Positions 45,509 through 54,759 of a DNA stretch of 64,000 nt are shown here, one piece after another. The notes below the pieces were generated by a model. The model did no database searches and was not told where the DNA came from. It saw only the letters and a list, made by a program, of their open reading frames with translations. Position 1 is the stretch's first letter. The number at the start of each line of letters is the position of its first letter. This stretch comes from Leptospira inadai serovar Lyme str. 10 (GTDB lineage: Bacteria; Spirochaetota; Leptospiria; Leptospirales; Leptospiraceae): positions 728,001 to 792,000 of the forward strand of contig NZ_AHMM02000015.1 of NCBI RefSeq assembly GCF_000243675.2. The letters run 5' to 3'. The translations under genes and the position numbers were made by a program.

Positions 45509-47092
45509 TTAATTGGCTCGCTTCGCTTGTAGAATTTGAATGGCTTCCCGTTTCTTATTCGAGAGGCGCAAATATTCCTGGGCCCTTTTGTCGGAAGGGT
45601 CGATTAAAAGAATATGCTCGAATAGACGAATTGAATTTTCGTATTCCCTTTGCGAATATAGGTTGATCCCTTCTTTCAGGTAGTCCGATATTTTGGAAAG
45701 CTCGGACACTCGGATATGATTTAACTCTCCTATGGATTTCGAATTTTGCGGATACGTTCTAAGAGAGGAAAGATACATTTTAATAGCATCGAATACTTTT
45801 CCGGTCCTGGCAAGACGTTCGGCCGAAATTCTTTCCGATTCGCTCTGAGCAAAGGTCGCCGTTGACAATCCTTCTTTGGCGATCTGTAAGTTCGGATTGA
45901 TAAACAGGACTTTTTGATATTCGATTCTCGCCTGCGGATAATTTCCTTTTTTGTAATATTCCTCGGCGGACAAAAGCAATTCTTTCGTTTTTCCGCCGGT
46001 CATTTTTTCTATTACTAATTGTAAGTAGGAGGAAACCGATTGATTGTTGGGATCTTTTTTTAGGATAGTTTCGAAGATGACTCTCGCGCTCTTCAGCTTT
46101 CCTTCGTTTAACAGGTTGATTCCTACGGTGAATAATTGAGTAAGTTTAGCTCTCTCTTTCATCTCATTCGGGATGTTCAATCCCGATTCCGAGGCGTAAT
46201 TTTCATTCAGAAAAAAGGCGGGTTTATCGGGAAGAATGAATTTTTCCGTCTTGCAAGAGGATTTTTCGGACAATATTCGATTCGCTAACTCTCCCGTTTC
46301 AATTCCTAACTTATTATATTCGGGACTTATTCCGAACGTCGTTCCTGCTCTTACCAACGCGGGGAACGGGGCGCCCAGTATTATTTTATTCTTTCGGGCA
46401 AATGCGGAAAGTTCTTCGAAAATCGCCCTATTATAAAGCGGGTCCTTGATTATTATAAATGCGTCATATTCTCCCTTTAATCTGTCTAAACTGCTTCGAA
46501 AATTTTCCTCACCGACCTTCCATTTACTGAATAGTAATCGATACTTTAGATCTACGTAATCTCCTTCCGTGGCAAAAAACTCCCCCTCGGGTTGAGAGTA
46601 GAAGGTAATTACTTTTTCGGCATTCGGAGACAGTTCTTTTATCGCCTTAAAGAATTCCGCAATCGAAATGTCCATGCCTACGCCGCAAATATTACTCGAA
46701 TTCATTCCGAAAGATTTCGGGTTACTTACCATCGTAAAGATTATGGGTATTTTCGTGATACTCTCACTCGCTAATTTTAAGGCAATCGGTCCTATCGCTA
46801 TCAAGAGTTTGGTATTGGCGGCTTCTAATTCTCTAAAGTAGTTGGAGATATCTTTGTTTTCGGACTGAATTAGGTCCACGTAAGAGACCCGGACAGGGTG
46901 TTCGAGGGTGGATTGAATACCGTACAGGGCTTGTTCGTAGATAGTGTTGTCGGAAGATAATAATATCTCTATATTGCCCGGTAAAATGCCCGGCGCGGAA
47001 AATAAATCGTTCGAAAATTTTGGTGAGACTAAGATTGCGAGGGCAATCATAGTCGTTTTTAATCCGATGTTAGGAACGCTGATATTACCCAT
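45509..47092 (-). CDS. ABC-type substrate-binding domain fused to TPR repeats
   Basis: A 527-residue protein with a signal peptide. Residues 35-310 match the ABC substrate-binding family typified by TrpX-like proteins (IEILLSSDNTIYEQALYGIQSTL, AIGPIALKLASESITKIPIIFTMVSNP, DPLYNRAIFEELSAFARKNKIILGAPFPALVRAGTTFGISPEY). The remaining 200 residues are TPR units (VGINLLNEGKLKSARVIFETILKKDPNN, AEEYYKKGNYPQARIEYQKVLFINPN, LFEHILLIDPSDKRAQEYL). No permease or ATPase gene is nearby, so it probably senses rather than transports. It lies 23 bases downstream of the phosphatase gene in the same operon. Confidence 0.85.
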   Translation of the reverse strand: MGNISVPNIGLKTTMIALAILVSPKFSNDLFSAPGILPGNIEILLSSDNTIYEQALYGIQSTLEHPVRVSYVDLIQSENKDISNYFRELEAANTKLLIAIGPIALKLASESITKIPIIFTMVSNPKSFGMNSSNICGVGMDISIAEFFKAIKELSPNAEKVITFYSQPEGEFFATEGDYVDLKYRLLFSKWKVGEENFRSSLDRLKGEYDAFIIIKDPLYNRAIFEELSAFARKNKIILGAPFPALVRAGTTFGISPEYNKLGIETGELANRILSEKSSCKTEKFILPDKPAFFLNENYASESGLNIPNEMKERAKLTQLFTVGINLLNEGKLKSARVIFETILKKDPNNQSVSSYLQLVIEKMTGGKTKELLLSAEEYYKKGNYPQARIEYQKVLFINPNLQIAKEGLSTATFAQSESERISAERLARTGKVFDAIKMYLSSLRTYPQNSKSIGELNHIRVSELSKISDYLKEGINLYSQREYENSIRLFEHILLIDPSDKRAQEYLRLSNKKREAIQILQAKRAN

Positions 47093-47115
47093 GGCTGAAA
47101 ATTTACTTATGATAA

Positions 47116-49674
47116 TTACACTTCGGAAGCTAATCGATTCGATTCTAAGGATTCAATTTTAGAAAGATTTAAGATGGCGGTTTTGAAATCGGGCTTTATT
47201 TCCAGCGCTTTCTTCCATTCTTCCTTGGCTTGAAAGATATTACCATTTCTGTAATAAATGCTTCCGAGATTGTTGTGGGCATGGTGGTTTTTGGGAGCAT
47301 TTTCGATCGATTTTAGATAGAAACGTTCGGCATTCGCGAGATCGTTTAACAGAGAATGGCAATTGGCTATTCTAAATAGAGTCCATGGGTTATTTCCTTC
47401 TATTCTGTTTGCTTTTTCGTAAGATTCCAGCGCTTCGGTGTAATTTTTCTTGTGGTACAAATAGTCCGCTTTCGTGAGAATATCCTCCAGGTTTACGTAT
47501 TTGGTGTTAGCTATGTCTAACATCTGAATTTCCTCGACAAAGCCGTCCTCTTTCATTCCTACTATTATTTTTTCGTTAAGAAGTTCGGCATCCGGATGAT
47601 TTGGCTGGACTTCCAGAGCCTGATGGGCGATTTTTTTAGCCCTAGGGTAAATTTTCATCTTGAGGTAGATGTCGCCTAAATTCAATAAATTCATAAAATG
47701 AGATCTGTCTCTTAAAAAAAGCCTTTCGCCGTAGTCGGCTGCCTCGGAAAATTTACCGAGCAATCGGAGGCTGTTGGAAATCCAATAGATGCACTCGTTA
47801 TCTCCGGGTATGGCAGCCGTATATTTTTCGAAGAATATTAGAGCTTTATCAAACTCTTTATTTTTATAATGGATGCTCCCCGCGATCTTTAGAAGATCGG
47901 GATACGATTCCATCATGTCTCCGAGTTCTTCTATTATCGTAATGCATTCTTCGAATTTTCCGTCTTCGAAAAGCTGCGTGCTATCCCGTATTACTTTCCG
48001 AATTTCGATCGGTATGTCGTTCGCGATCAACGGGATATCACGCAGCTTTTCCAGGTATGATATTCTCAATATGGAAAAATCATCGATAAGAGTTCCTGAG
48101 TTTTCGACTTCTTCTTTTATTTTATATAAATTGCCTTTTCCATTCGCCACATGCTGCAGGAACTTCGTTTCATCTTCGTTGATAATATCATCTTCTCCCG
48201 ATTTGGAAATTAATATATCGTCCCGTCCGTCCGAACCGATGATGATTATGTCGCCGGGGAGCATTTGAAAAAGTCTAATGTAAAATTTATCTTCCTGCTC
48301 GGGCATTCCTAATTTTCTTAAACTTAAGTTTGTCTCTAAAAAGGAAGCTTCGGAATCTCTATAAAGAACGGTCCAAGGGTGTTCCGCATTTATATAATAT
48401 AACAGTCCTGATTGAGTATCCACCAGTCCCATGCAAACCGAGATATACATGCATCCGTCGAAAGATAAAAATACGTTTTGCAGATCCAAAAACCTTTCCT
48501 TTAACCACGTCTCGGGAAAGATCTTCTGATTTTTCGATCTCTTATATCTGAGGATGGCCGAATTAAAAACCACTCCTAAGACGAGAGCGCCTCCGGCTCC
48601 TTGCATGGATTTACCCATCGCATCCCCGTTCGCAAAAACCGTATATTCTCGGCCGTCTAACCAGATGCGATCCGTTATGCAGATATCTCCACCAAGTTGA
48701 GAATTCCATCTACGAAAGGAAAATTTCTTTTTCTGTTCTATGAAAAACTCCGTTTTTACTCTTTTAGAAATATTATTATTCGGTTGTAAAGGTTCCAGTA
48801 ATACGGAAGTTAGATAATAATCCGCGTCCTGCGAAACCTTTAATGCTTGGACTTTTTCCAGCGTCTGGTTGAGTTCATCCGTTCTTTGATGAACCATCGA
48901 TTCTAGATTTTGAGTAAAATCGCGAATCTGCGACGTCATCCTATTGAACTGCGAGGCTAAGGTTCCGATTTCGTCCTTTCCGCTGATCGCTATTTGAAAG
49001 TTTAAATCGCCCTCACCGATGATTTTAACTCCTTGGGATAGAGTATGAATCGGTTTGGAGAAGTTGATTGCCACTAAAATCGCTATTATGATTCCGAGTA
49101 CGAATAATGCACTGGCAACGCTGATAATACTTCGCCTTATGGCGTATACAGGTTCGTAAACTTTATCCTTATCGAATTCGAATATGGCAACGCCCACCCA
49201 CATTTTTTGACCTTGGTAATTTATGAAAATCGGATAAGAAAATCTTAGAACAGTTTTTTCATTAACGGTAATTTCGTTTAGAGTAAGTTCCTTGATCGAG
49301 GAAATTTTTTGAAACTCCGATTCGGGTATGTCCTGCCCGATTTTATCCTCGTTGAGATCTGCGACATATTTTCGGTCCACGTTGATCACATACGAATCGA
49401 TTAAACCGGAAATATTACTTTCCCGTAACCGGAGCAGACTTGTTCTAGTTGCATCATAGGTTTCATTAATGAGCAATTCTTCAGTTGCTAAATTCGCAAT
49501 ATTGTTGGCCAGGTTTCGACATACTTCGAACGTTTTCTCCAAGACAATCGCTTGATTTCGATACAATACGATGATAGAGAGGGGGAGTACGCAGAGAAGA
49601 ACTATCCCTGATACGAATATAATCATTTTTGTCCGAATTTTAAGATTATTCAAAATGGAAAAAACATATTTCAT
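47116..49674 (-). CDS. HAMP-SpoIIE phosphatase with C-terminal TPR repeats
   Basis: An 852-residue membrane protein: helix 1 (about 17-35), a periplasmic sensor (40-180), helix 2 (about 185-208), HAMP (to about 260, GDLNFQIAISGKDEIGTLASQFNRMTSQ), a coiled coil and a PP2C/SpoIIE phosphatase with metal-binding Asp residues in QLGGDICI, ANGDAMGKSMQGAGGAL and IIGSDGRDD. About seven TPR units follow (for example AERFYLKSIENAPKNHHAHNNLGSIYYRNG). Such proteins usually dephosphorylate an anti-sigma-factor antagonist; no STAS or HATPase partner gene is nearby. It is first in the operon with the binding-protein/TPR fusion. Confidence 0.9.
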   Translation of the reverse strand: MKYVFSILNNLKIRTKMIIFVSGIVLLCVLPLSIIVLYRNQAIVLEKTFEVCRNLANNIANLATEELLINETYDATRTSLLRLRESNISGLIDSYVINVDRKYVADLNEDKIGQDIPESEFQKISSIKELTLNEITVNEKTVLRFSYPIFINYQGQKMWVGVAIFEFDKDKVYEPVYAIRRSIISVASALFVLGIIIAILVAINFSKPIHTLSQGVKIIGEGDLNFQIAISGKDEIGTLASQFNRMTSQIRDFTQNLESMVHQRTDELNQTLEKVQALKVSQDADYYLTSVLLEPLQPNNNISKRVKTEFFIEQKKKFSFRRWNSQLGGDICITDRIWLDGREYTVFANGDAMGKSMQGAGGALVLGVVFNSAILRYKRSKNQKIFPETWLKERFLDLQNVFLSFDGCMYISVCMGLVDTQSGLLYYINAEHPWTVLYRDSEASFLETNLSLRKLGMPEQEDKFYIRLFQMLPGDIIIIGSDGRDDILISKSGEDDIINEDETKFLQHVANGKGNLYKIKEEVENSGTLIDDFSILRISYLEKLRDIPLIANDIPIEIRKVIRDSTQLFEDGKFEECITIIEELGDMMESYPDLLKIAGSIHYKNKEFDKALIFFEKYTAAIPGDNECIYWISNSLRLLGKFSEAADYGERLFLRDRSHFMNLLNLGDIYLKMKIYPRAKKIAHQALEVQPNHPDAELLNEKIIVGMKEDGFVEEIQMLDIANTKYVNLEDILTKADYLYHKKNYTEALESYEKANRIEGNNPWTLFRIANCHSLLNDLANAERFYLKSIENAPKNHHAHNNLGSIYYRNGNIFQAKEEWKKALEIKPDFKTAILNLSKIESLESNRLASEV

Positions 49675-49928
49675 TCTGGGTGAACCTTAAGCGGAGGCGG
49701 AAACTTTGCTGCGTTTTTTGGTATTTGTCAAACAGTTTTAACCGTTCGCATTTTAGTACTTGGATCCGTTACTGATCTTTTGGACAAAACTATTTTACTT
49801 GATCGGTTTCTATTTTAAGTAAAAGGATGTAGCAACCTTCTTGCGTTGCTTGATCGTAGATTCAAGCGAATTTTTCGATGAGTGGATTACGTCTTTGTTT
49901 CATTTTTCCGAGCTATTTTAATTTCATA

Positions 49929-50495
49929 TCAATTACATTCTGAAGGTACTTCCTTCCGCTTAGACCAGGTCCATAAGTCACCTTCGAAATTCTCGTCGGT
50001 TTTTGCGCCGCCTTGTTCGAGACTTTGTTCCATTTCAAGTAAGTACCGTTTATTCGGTAACCCGCCTCCGTATCCGGTGAGATTTCCGTTCGAACCGATC
50101 ACTCGGTGGCAAGGGACGATGATTGCCATCGGGTTCTTACCGTTGGCAAGGCCGACCGCGCGGGAAGCGTTAGGATTATCGATCCGACGTGCCAATTCTC
50201 CGTAGGAAATAACTTTTCCGAAGGGTATCTTCGTAAGCTCCGCCCAGACTCGTCTCTGAAAAGGAGTTCCTACCATAGTGAGCGGTAAATCGAATTTTTT
50301 AAGCTGTCCGGCAAAGTAAGCCCTGAGCTGCTCGGATGCGAGTGATATCGGTTCGAGATCGGGATACTCGATCCAATCCGCTCGGATTTCGGCGCCGTAT
50401 TTTTGCTTATCCATACAGACACGGGTGAGACTTGTTTCATTCGATACGATAAGAAGTTCCCCGATCGGCGATCCTATTTTTGCGTAGTACGTCAT
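49929..50495 (-). CDS. ogt: Methylated-DNA--protein-cysteine methyltransferase
   Basis: A 188-residue suicide DNA repair protein that takes the alkyl group from O6-alkylguanine. The C-terminal domain has TPFQRRVWAELTKIPFGKVISYGELARRI, the DNA-binding Arg in NPNASRAVGLANGKNP, and the acceptor Cys129 in IIVPCHRVIG. ATG at 50495 overlaps the Ada-AlkA stop (ATGA), so the longer frame upstream is not the start. It is the second gene of an alkylation-repair operon. Confidence 0.93.
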   Translation of the reverse strand: MTYYAKIGSPIGELLIVSNETSLTRVCMDKQKYGAEIRADWIEYPDLEPISLASEQLRAYFAGQLKKFDLPLTMVGTPFQRRVWAELTKIPFGKVISYGELARRIDNPNASRAVGLANGKNPMAIIVPCHRVIGSNGNLTGYGGGLPNKRYLLEMEQSLEQGGAKTDENFEGDLWTWSKRKEVPSECN

Positions 50496-51922
50496 ACTTT
50501 CTCTTCCAAAGATTTCCATAAATGCATTGTTGCGTACGATCGCCAAGGTCGCCAGCTCTCCGCTATCTTTAATACTTTACTCGGATTATTTTCCCCAAGC
50601 GCTTTATAAATTCCTAAATCTGTATGCGGGAACGAATCGGGCCAGCCGAAGACGCGCATCGCGACGTACTGGGCGGTCCAATCGCCGATTCCGGGTAAAC
50701 TCGTCAATTCCCCGATTTGCTTTTCAAAATTAGTATCCGGTTTAAGATTCAGTTTTTTTTCGGCGACGGCTTTTGAAAAGGCAAGAATCGTTTCCGCACG
50801 TTTTGTCGGTAAGCCCAAGGTTGCGATTTTCTTAACGTTGGATTCCGCGACGCGTTCCGCGTTCGGAGTCAAATATGTCAGTCCCGCGAAGCCGGTTTCG
50901 ATTGGAAGACCGAACATTCTCACGAAACGAGCGGCGATAGTGGTAGCCGCCTTGACGCTGATTTGCTGGCCGAGAATGGCTCTAATGCATACTTCGAAAG
51001 GATCGAAAGAGCCAGGCACGCGAAGTCCTGGATTCTTTGCGGATAATTTACCTAAATGTTGTGCGATCGAAATCGGTTCCGCGTTGAGATCGAATAATCT
51101 TCGGAGACTTGCTAGTATCGGGATCAAAGCGGGGAGAAGAGAGGAGCTGATCCGCGCTCGTAAAATATTTTTTCCTTTAACGGGTGAAACCGAAAGAATA
51201 CCGGTCGCACCGTCAATGGATACCGTTCTTAGGTACTTGCCATCCTGAATCTCTTCGACACCGGCTAGAATTCTTTGGCTTAAAAAACCGATATTAGAAT
51301 TCCAATCGAAAGGCGGGCGAAAGCTGAGATCACAATCGATCGTATCCGAATTTTTTGTCGTAGGATGATATGTTTTCCGGAATTGACCCGGAACCATTCG
51401 GTACCGACTTTTAAAAAGAGTGTTGAATCTCCTTAGACTAGAGAATCCGCTGGTAAATGCGATTTCGGTTATGCGAAGATCCGTATCCGTTAATAGACGC
51501 TTTGCAAGAAGCAATCGTTGCGTTTGCGCTAGTTCGATCGGAGATACTCCGAATTTAAGTTTTATGACCCGTCTTAAATGGCGGGACGTAACGCCGAAAT
51601 CGTCCGCGAGATCTTCGATCGAACCTTTGTTCAATGCTCCTTCGTCGATCATTTGCAGTGCCTGGGAAGCTAGTCTGCTGACCGCCTCCATCGGAGAATA
51701 TCCCGGCGCAAGTTCGGGACGGCAGCGTAAGCAAGGACGATATCCTGCGACTTCTGCCGCCGCGGCGCTCGGATAAAAAGCGCAGTTCTTTCGGAGCGGT
51801 AATTTTACCCGACAAACGGGGCGACAATATATCATTGTGCTTTTGACCGCTACGAAGAAGATTCCGTCGAATCTTGTGTCACGAGTCGACATGGCTTGGT
51901 AGCAAATATTCGCATCTAACAT
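50492..51922 (-). CDS. Ada-type methylphosphotriester sensor/AraC regulator fused to AlkA glycosylase
   Basis: A 476-residue fusion. Residues 1-75 are the Ada zinc domain; Cys33, Cys37, Cys64 and Cys67 match E. coli Ada Cys38, 42, 69 and 72 in exact spacing, Cys33 being the methyl acceptor. An AraC helix-turn-helix region follows (85-185, IEDLADDFGVTSRHLRRVIKLKFGVSP; ITEIAFTSGFSSLRRFNTLFKSRY). The rest is 3-methyladenine glycosylase II: AlkA N-terminal domain, then HhH-GPD (ILGQQISVKAATTIAARF, LTSLPGIGDWTAQYVAMRVFGWPDSFPHTDLGI with the catalytic Asp). It should sense methyl damage, activate the operon and excise alkylated bases. Confidence 0.93.
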   Translation of the reverse strand: MLDANICYQAMSTRDTRFDGIFFVAVKSTMIYCRPVCRVKLPLRKNCAFYPSAAAAEVAGYRPCLRCRPELAPGYSPMEAVSRLASQALQMIDEGALNKGSIEDLADDFGVTSRHLRRVIKLKFGVSPIELAQTQRLLLAKRLLTDTDLRITEIAFTSGFSSLRRFNTLFKSRYRMVPGQFRKTYHPTTKNSDTIDCDLSFRPPFDWNSNIGFLSQRILAGVEEIQDGKYLRTVSIDGATGILSVSPVKGKNILRARISSSLLPALIPILASLRRLFDLNAEPISIAQHLGKLSAKNPGLRVPGSFDPFEVCIRAILGQQISVKAATTIAARFVRMFGLPIETGFAGLTYLTPNAERVAESNVKKIATLGLPTKRAETILAFSKAVAEKKLNLKPDTNFEKQIGELTSLPGIGDWTAQYVAMRVFGWPDSFPHTDLGIYKALGENNPSKVLKIAESWRPWRSYATMHLWKSLEEKV

Positions 51923-52180
51923 TCTGATAGCATTATAAAACGGTTTTCGTAGGGTGGCTCGCCATTTTCGGACTTTATACTGTAAAAAATATGGGCCTTT
52001 TGATTCCTAATCTCGAAGAAACGCCGATGAGCTTACTTTAGTAAGGAGATTCGGTTTAGTTTTGATATATTATAATACTCGAACATTCTATTGATCGGAT
52101 TAATATACGAGTCTAAGCTATACCGTAAGCGAGAGCCGAATCATTCGGATATAAATAGAAATAAGGAGGATAGTAAAAAA

Positions 52181-52561
52181 ATGAAAGTTAAAGGATCAAA
52201 CTTTAAGAATATAGACGAGTATATCGAAAATTTTCCCTCCGAAGTTCGGAGGCTTCTAGAAGATCTGCGCTCTACCATTATGAAGTAGGCGCCGAATGCG
52301 GTCGCAAAAATCAGCCATCGAATGCCGGCATTCGAACACAACGGAAACCTCTTCTTTTTTGCCGCATATAAAAACCATATCGGGTTTTATCCGACTTCGA
52401 GCGAAATAAATTCATTTCGATCGGAATTGTCGTAATATAAAACTTCACGGGGTGGGGTCCAATTTCCCTTAAACGAACCTCTGTCGCTATCGCTGGTTAG
52501 CAAGATCGTGAAATACAGGGTAAAAGAAAATATCACCGATGCTAAAAAGAATAAATCTTGA
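52181..52561 (+). pseudogene. DUF1801 (YdhG-like) gene with two in-frame stop codons
   Basis: Reading from ATG 52181 (AAGGAGG 11 bases upstream) through the stops gives a complete DUF1801 protein of 126 codons: NIDEYIENFPSEVRRLLEDL, a stop (TAG, 52286-52288), APNAVAKISHRMPAFEHNGN, LFFFAAYKNHIGFYPTSSEI, a stop (TAA, 52433-52435), then VQFPLNEPLSLSLVSKIVKY and RVKENI. Frame and spacing are intact, so only two nonsense changes separate it from a working gene. It is either a recent pseudogene or, less likely, read through. Confidence 0.85.
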
Positions 52562-52683
52562 ATTTCGATCTTACTATTTTGGAGATGGACAATATCATAT
52601 TATTTCATTTTAGAATAAGTTCTGATTTTAAAGTAAGGTCGGGTCGAATTTTTCGCCTGAGGATCGTTGGTGTAGTTCGCTTA

Positions 52684-52848
52684 TCATTTCGTTTTCCGAA
52701 ATAGGAAATTTCGGATTTCTTTGATCATTAGTTCGGCGGAGTCTTCGAAAAAGAAATGATTCGCGTCCGGAAGTTCGATCGTTCTGTGTTTCGGAAAGGC
52801 TTTTTGGAATTTGACCAGGTCCTCTCTCGGGAACCCTCGGACCCGATC
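52684..52848 (-). pseudogene. C-terminal fragment of an alpha/beta hydrolase
   Basis: Minus-strand reading toward the TGA at 52684-52686 gives GFPREDLVKFQKAFPKHRTI, ELPDANHFFFEDSAELMIKE and IRNFLFRKTK, the typical end of an alpha/beta hydrolase with the catalytic His in the DANHFFFED phrase. Upstream coding sequence stops abruptly at the border of the dispersed repeat (52848), where the frame meets a stop. The nucleophile and acid parts are missing from the window. Confidence 0.72.
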
Positions 52849-53054
52849 AGAAGACTGAGGACAGACGCGCTCGCTTTCAGAGGACAGAAGACTGAGGACA
52901 GATGCGTTCGCTTTCAGAAGACAGAGGTCAGAGGACTGAAGACAGAAGTTGCTCGATGTTGGAAAGGTAATAGAAGTAGAGGAAAGATCTACTGTAACAC
53001 AAGAATATTTCTTTAGAATATGGAATCTCCGCTCATCAGTGTTCAGTCCTTTGG
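52848..53054 (-). repeat. Inverted copy of the 158-bp dispersed repeat
   Basis: On the minus strand it shares CACTGATGAGCGGAGATTCC, GTGTTACAG, GATCTTTCCTCTACTTCT and CAACTTCTGTC with the copies at 9881-10384 and 16283-16470. Its left end carries extra tandem words of about 37 bases (CAGAAGACTGAGGACAGA then CGC(T/G)..CGCTTTCAGA), twice. Confidence 0.82.
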
Positions 53055-53376
53055 AAAATGAAGGAAAGTGGGATTTTATGATCTTAAGATTTCCGGCAGA
53101 TATGACACTTGATTCATAACTCTCAACATTCGGGGAAAGCGAAAAGTTGCGTCAACGTAGCTGGTATCGAAAGCGTCATCATTTTTATTTTTCATACTTC
53201 CCAATCGTTTTGTTTATCAAAAAATTAGAATATTTGAATTAGCATGTCGCTATATCGATTATATTTTAAGCGAAGTTCCGATTGATAATAGTCAAACGGA
53301 GTTTAATTGTTTGAATGGATTAATTGTCGACTTCGATTACCCTACTCGATAGGTTCGCAAATGGGTTTGTCGAGGG
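53055..53376. other. Intergenic region, nothing recognised
   Basis: AT-rich 320 bases following the repeat; the missing part of the truncated hydrolase is not found here. Confidence 0.4.
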
Positions 53377-53649
53377 ATGGACATGAAAGATTCTAAAGTA
53401 ATTCGTAGCTTTTCTCGGGATAGTGAAATCGGGATGGAAGTTTCTCGCCTGAAGGAGACGCCGGAATATGAATTTTTTTGTCCGAAGCACGAGCAAATCG
53501 TCCAGAGTTATCCTGGGCGATGTCCTATTTGTAGCCTAATTTTAATTAGGCGGGAAAAATCCGAAAAGTTCGATTCCGCTTCCTTCGGATTCCCGAAGCA
53601 TCTTGGCAAAAGCGAAGTATTGCAAGTCCCCTTAATCCCACTTTCGTGA
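53377..53649 (+). CDS. Small protein with heavy-metal-binding (CPxH...CPxC) domain
   Basis: A 90-residue protein. Residues 32-58 read EYEFFCPKHEQIVQSYPGRC then PICSLILIRRE, close to the heavy-metal-binding domain found in CusB-type efflux proteins (YxCPMHP...PGxCPxCGM), but the usual Met ligands are replaced. No signal peptide. An ATG 6 bases downstream (53383) is an equally good start. Its stop overlaps the GTG start of the following 48-residue lipoprotein, so the two are probably co-translated. Confidence 0.68.
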   Translation: MDMKDSKVIRSFSRDSEIGMEVSRLKETPEYEFFCPKHEQIVQSYPGRCPICSLILIRREKSEKFDSASFGFPKHLGKSEVLQVPLIPLS

Positions 53650-53792
53650 AGAAAGTTTTGCAACCGAGGTCAAAGAAAGAGGATAGATTAGGGTATAGAA
53701 GTATAAGTATATTATTATATATATTTTTGCTTATTATCTTCTCGTTAGGATGCGGCAATTTTATGAAAGACCGATACGGAGGCGAAAAATAG
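53646..53792 (+). CDS. 48-residue candidate lipoprotein
   Basis: GTG at 53646 overlaps the preceding stop (GTGA). The protein starts with a basic stretch (VKKVLQPRSKKEDR), has a hydrophobic core (SILLYIFLLIIFSLGC) ending in the lipobox FSLGC, and a short mature tail GNFMKDRYGGEKK. This is the size and make-up of small bacterial lipoproteins. The coupling to the metal-binding protein suggests a joint envelope role. No family is recognised. Confidence 0.6.
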   Translation: MKKVLQPRSKKEDRLGYRSISILLYIFLLIIFSLGCGNFMKDRYGGEK

Positions 53793-54163
53793 AAGATTCG
53801 ATTTTACTTGGAAGAGCAAATATCGCGGAATAATGCCCCGGGCATTCAATGTGCTGCCGTTAAGGCGAATTCGGAAATTTTTTATAGCTTTCGAAAATTT
53901 CTTGAATTTGTGGAATTCGATCCTCCATACTCTGAGATTCCATACGATTCGGTTGGAGTTCACAATTTATAGTATCGATAAACGGATCGGTTAACTTGCT
54001 TGGCGCCTACTACGGGATATCTTTCCACACAATTTTCGAGAAAAAAAATTTCCGGTATAGGCGGATCGGCTCTCTCAATTCCAGTAACCTTCTTATGGAA
54101 AGGAAGAAAATCAGCGATTTCTCGGGTAATAGGTTGGAAGTGAAACCGTAAGGAAATGATTTT
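53793..54163. other. Intergenic region, nothing certain
   Basis: About 370 bases with a near-perfect palindrome AATGCCC C GGGCATT (53832-53846) but no supported gene. Confidence 0.4.
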
Positions 54164-54691
54164 ATGATTAAAGATAGTTCGCGTATTTCATGCTTCTTAA
54201 TTGCTGCAATCGTTTTGCTTTGCCTGTCCTGCATCGGACAAGATATACAGGAAGAATTCTATAAGGTCAGAGGAGATAAAATCAAAAGAGACGATGCGAA
54301 ACAACTTTTGATCGGCGATATTGCCGCTTTGCAGCAAAGATGTCCTCAGTTCGGCAGCTCCGGATATAATTGGACTTCGAGTTATTCGCTGATGTTTGCA
54401 AGCACTCCCTGCGGAGGTCCAAGTTCCTCGTCAGGTTCTTCGTCGGGATCATCTAAGCCGACATCTGCCCAACAGAGGCAGGCCGACTCCTTAACGGGCT
54501 GTGCAAATTACGATTATCTGGATAGATCTTCCGTCAATACCTGTAGGCTCCTGATTCAAAATGATCCCTGCGGAACTCCCAGTTGCAATAGTTGCAATGA
54601 GCCTAGTTTCACTTCGAATTATAGATTCTCGACTTTCGCTTTATGTTCCGGGGCTTTGCGGGCCGATTTTTCCTTTCCGTTTTTCTTATAA
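54164..54691 (+). CDS. Cys-rich hypothetical lipoprotein
   Basis: A 175-residue protein with a signal peptide and lipobox LLCLSC; AAGGA lies 12 bases before the ATG. The mature part has a charged helix (DIQEEFYKVRGDKIKRDDAK), a Ser-rich linker (PSSSSGSSSGSSKP) and ten or so Cys residues, including CGTPSCNSCNEP, so it should be disulphide-rich in the periplasm or at the surface. No family is recognised. It stands alone. Confidence 0.72.
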   Translation: MIKDSSRISCFLIAAIVLLCLSCIGQDIQEEFYKVRGDKIKRDDAKQLLIGDIAALQQRCPQFGSSGYNWTSSYSLMFASTPCGGPSSSSGSSSGSSKPTSAQQRQADSLTGCANYDYLDRSSVNTCRLLIQNDPCGTPSCNSCNEPSFTSNYRFSTFALCSGALRADFSFPFFL

Positions 54692-54759
54692 ACCCTAAGA
54701 ACAAGCTGCCCGATTTTATCGCATATTATTTAAGGAAATAAGCAAAATACTCAACAAAA

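Noticed and set aside
53745..53963. 72-codon minus-strand frame.
   Set aside because: Overlaps the small lipoprotein on the other strand and has no motif.
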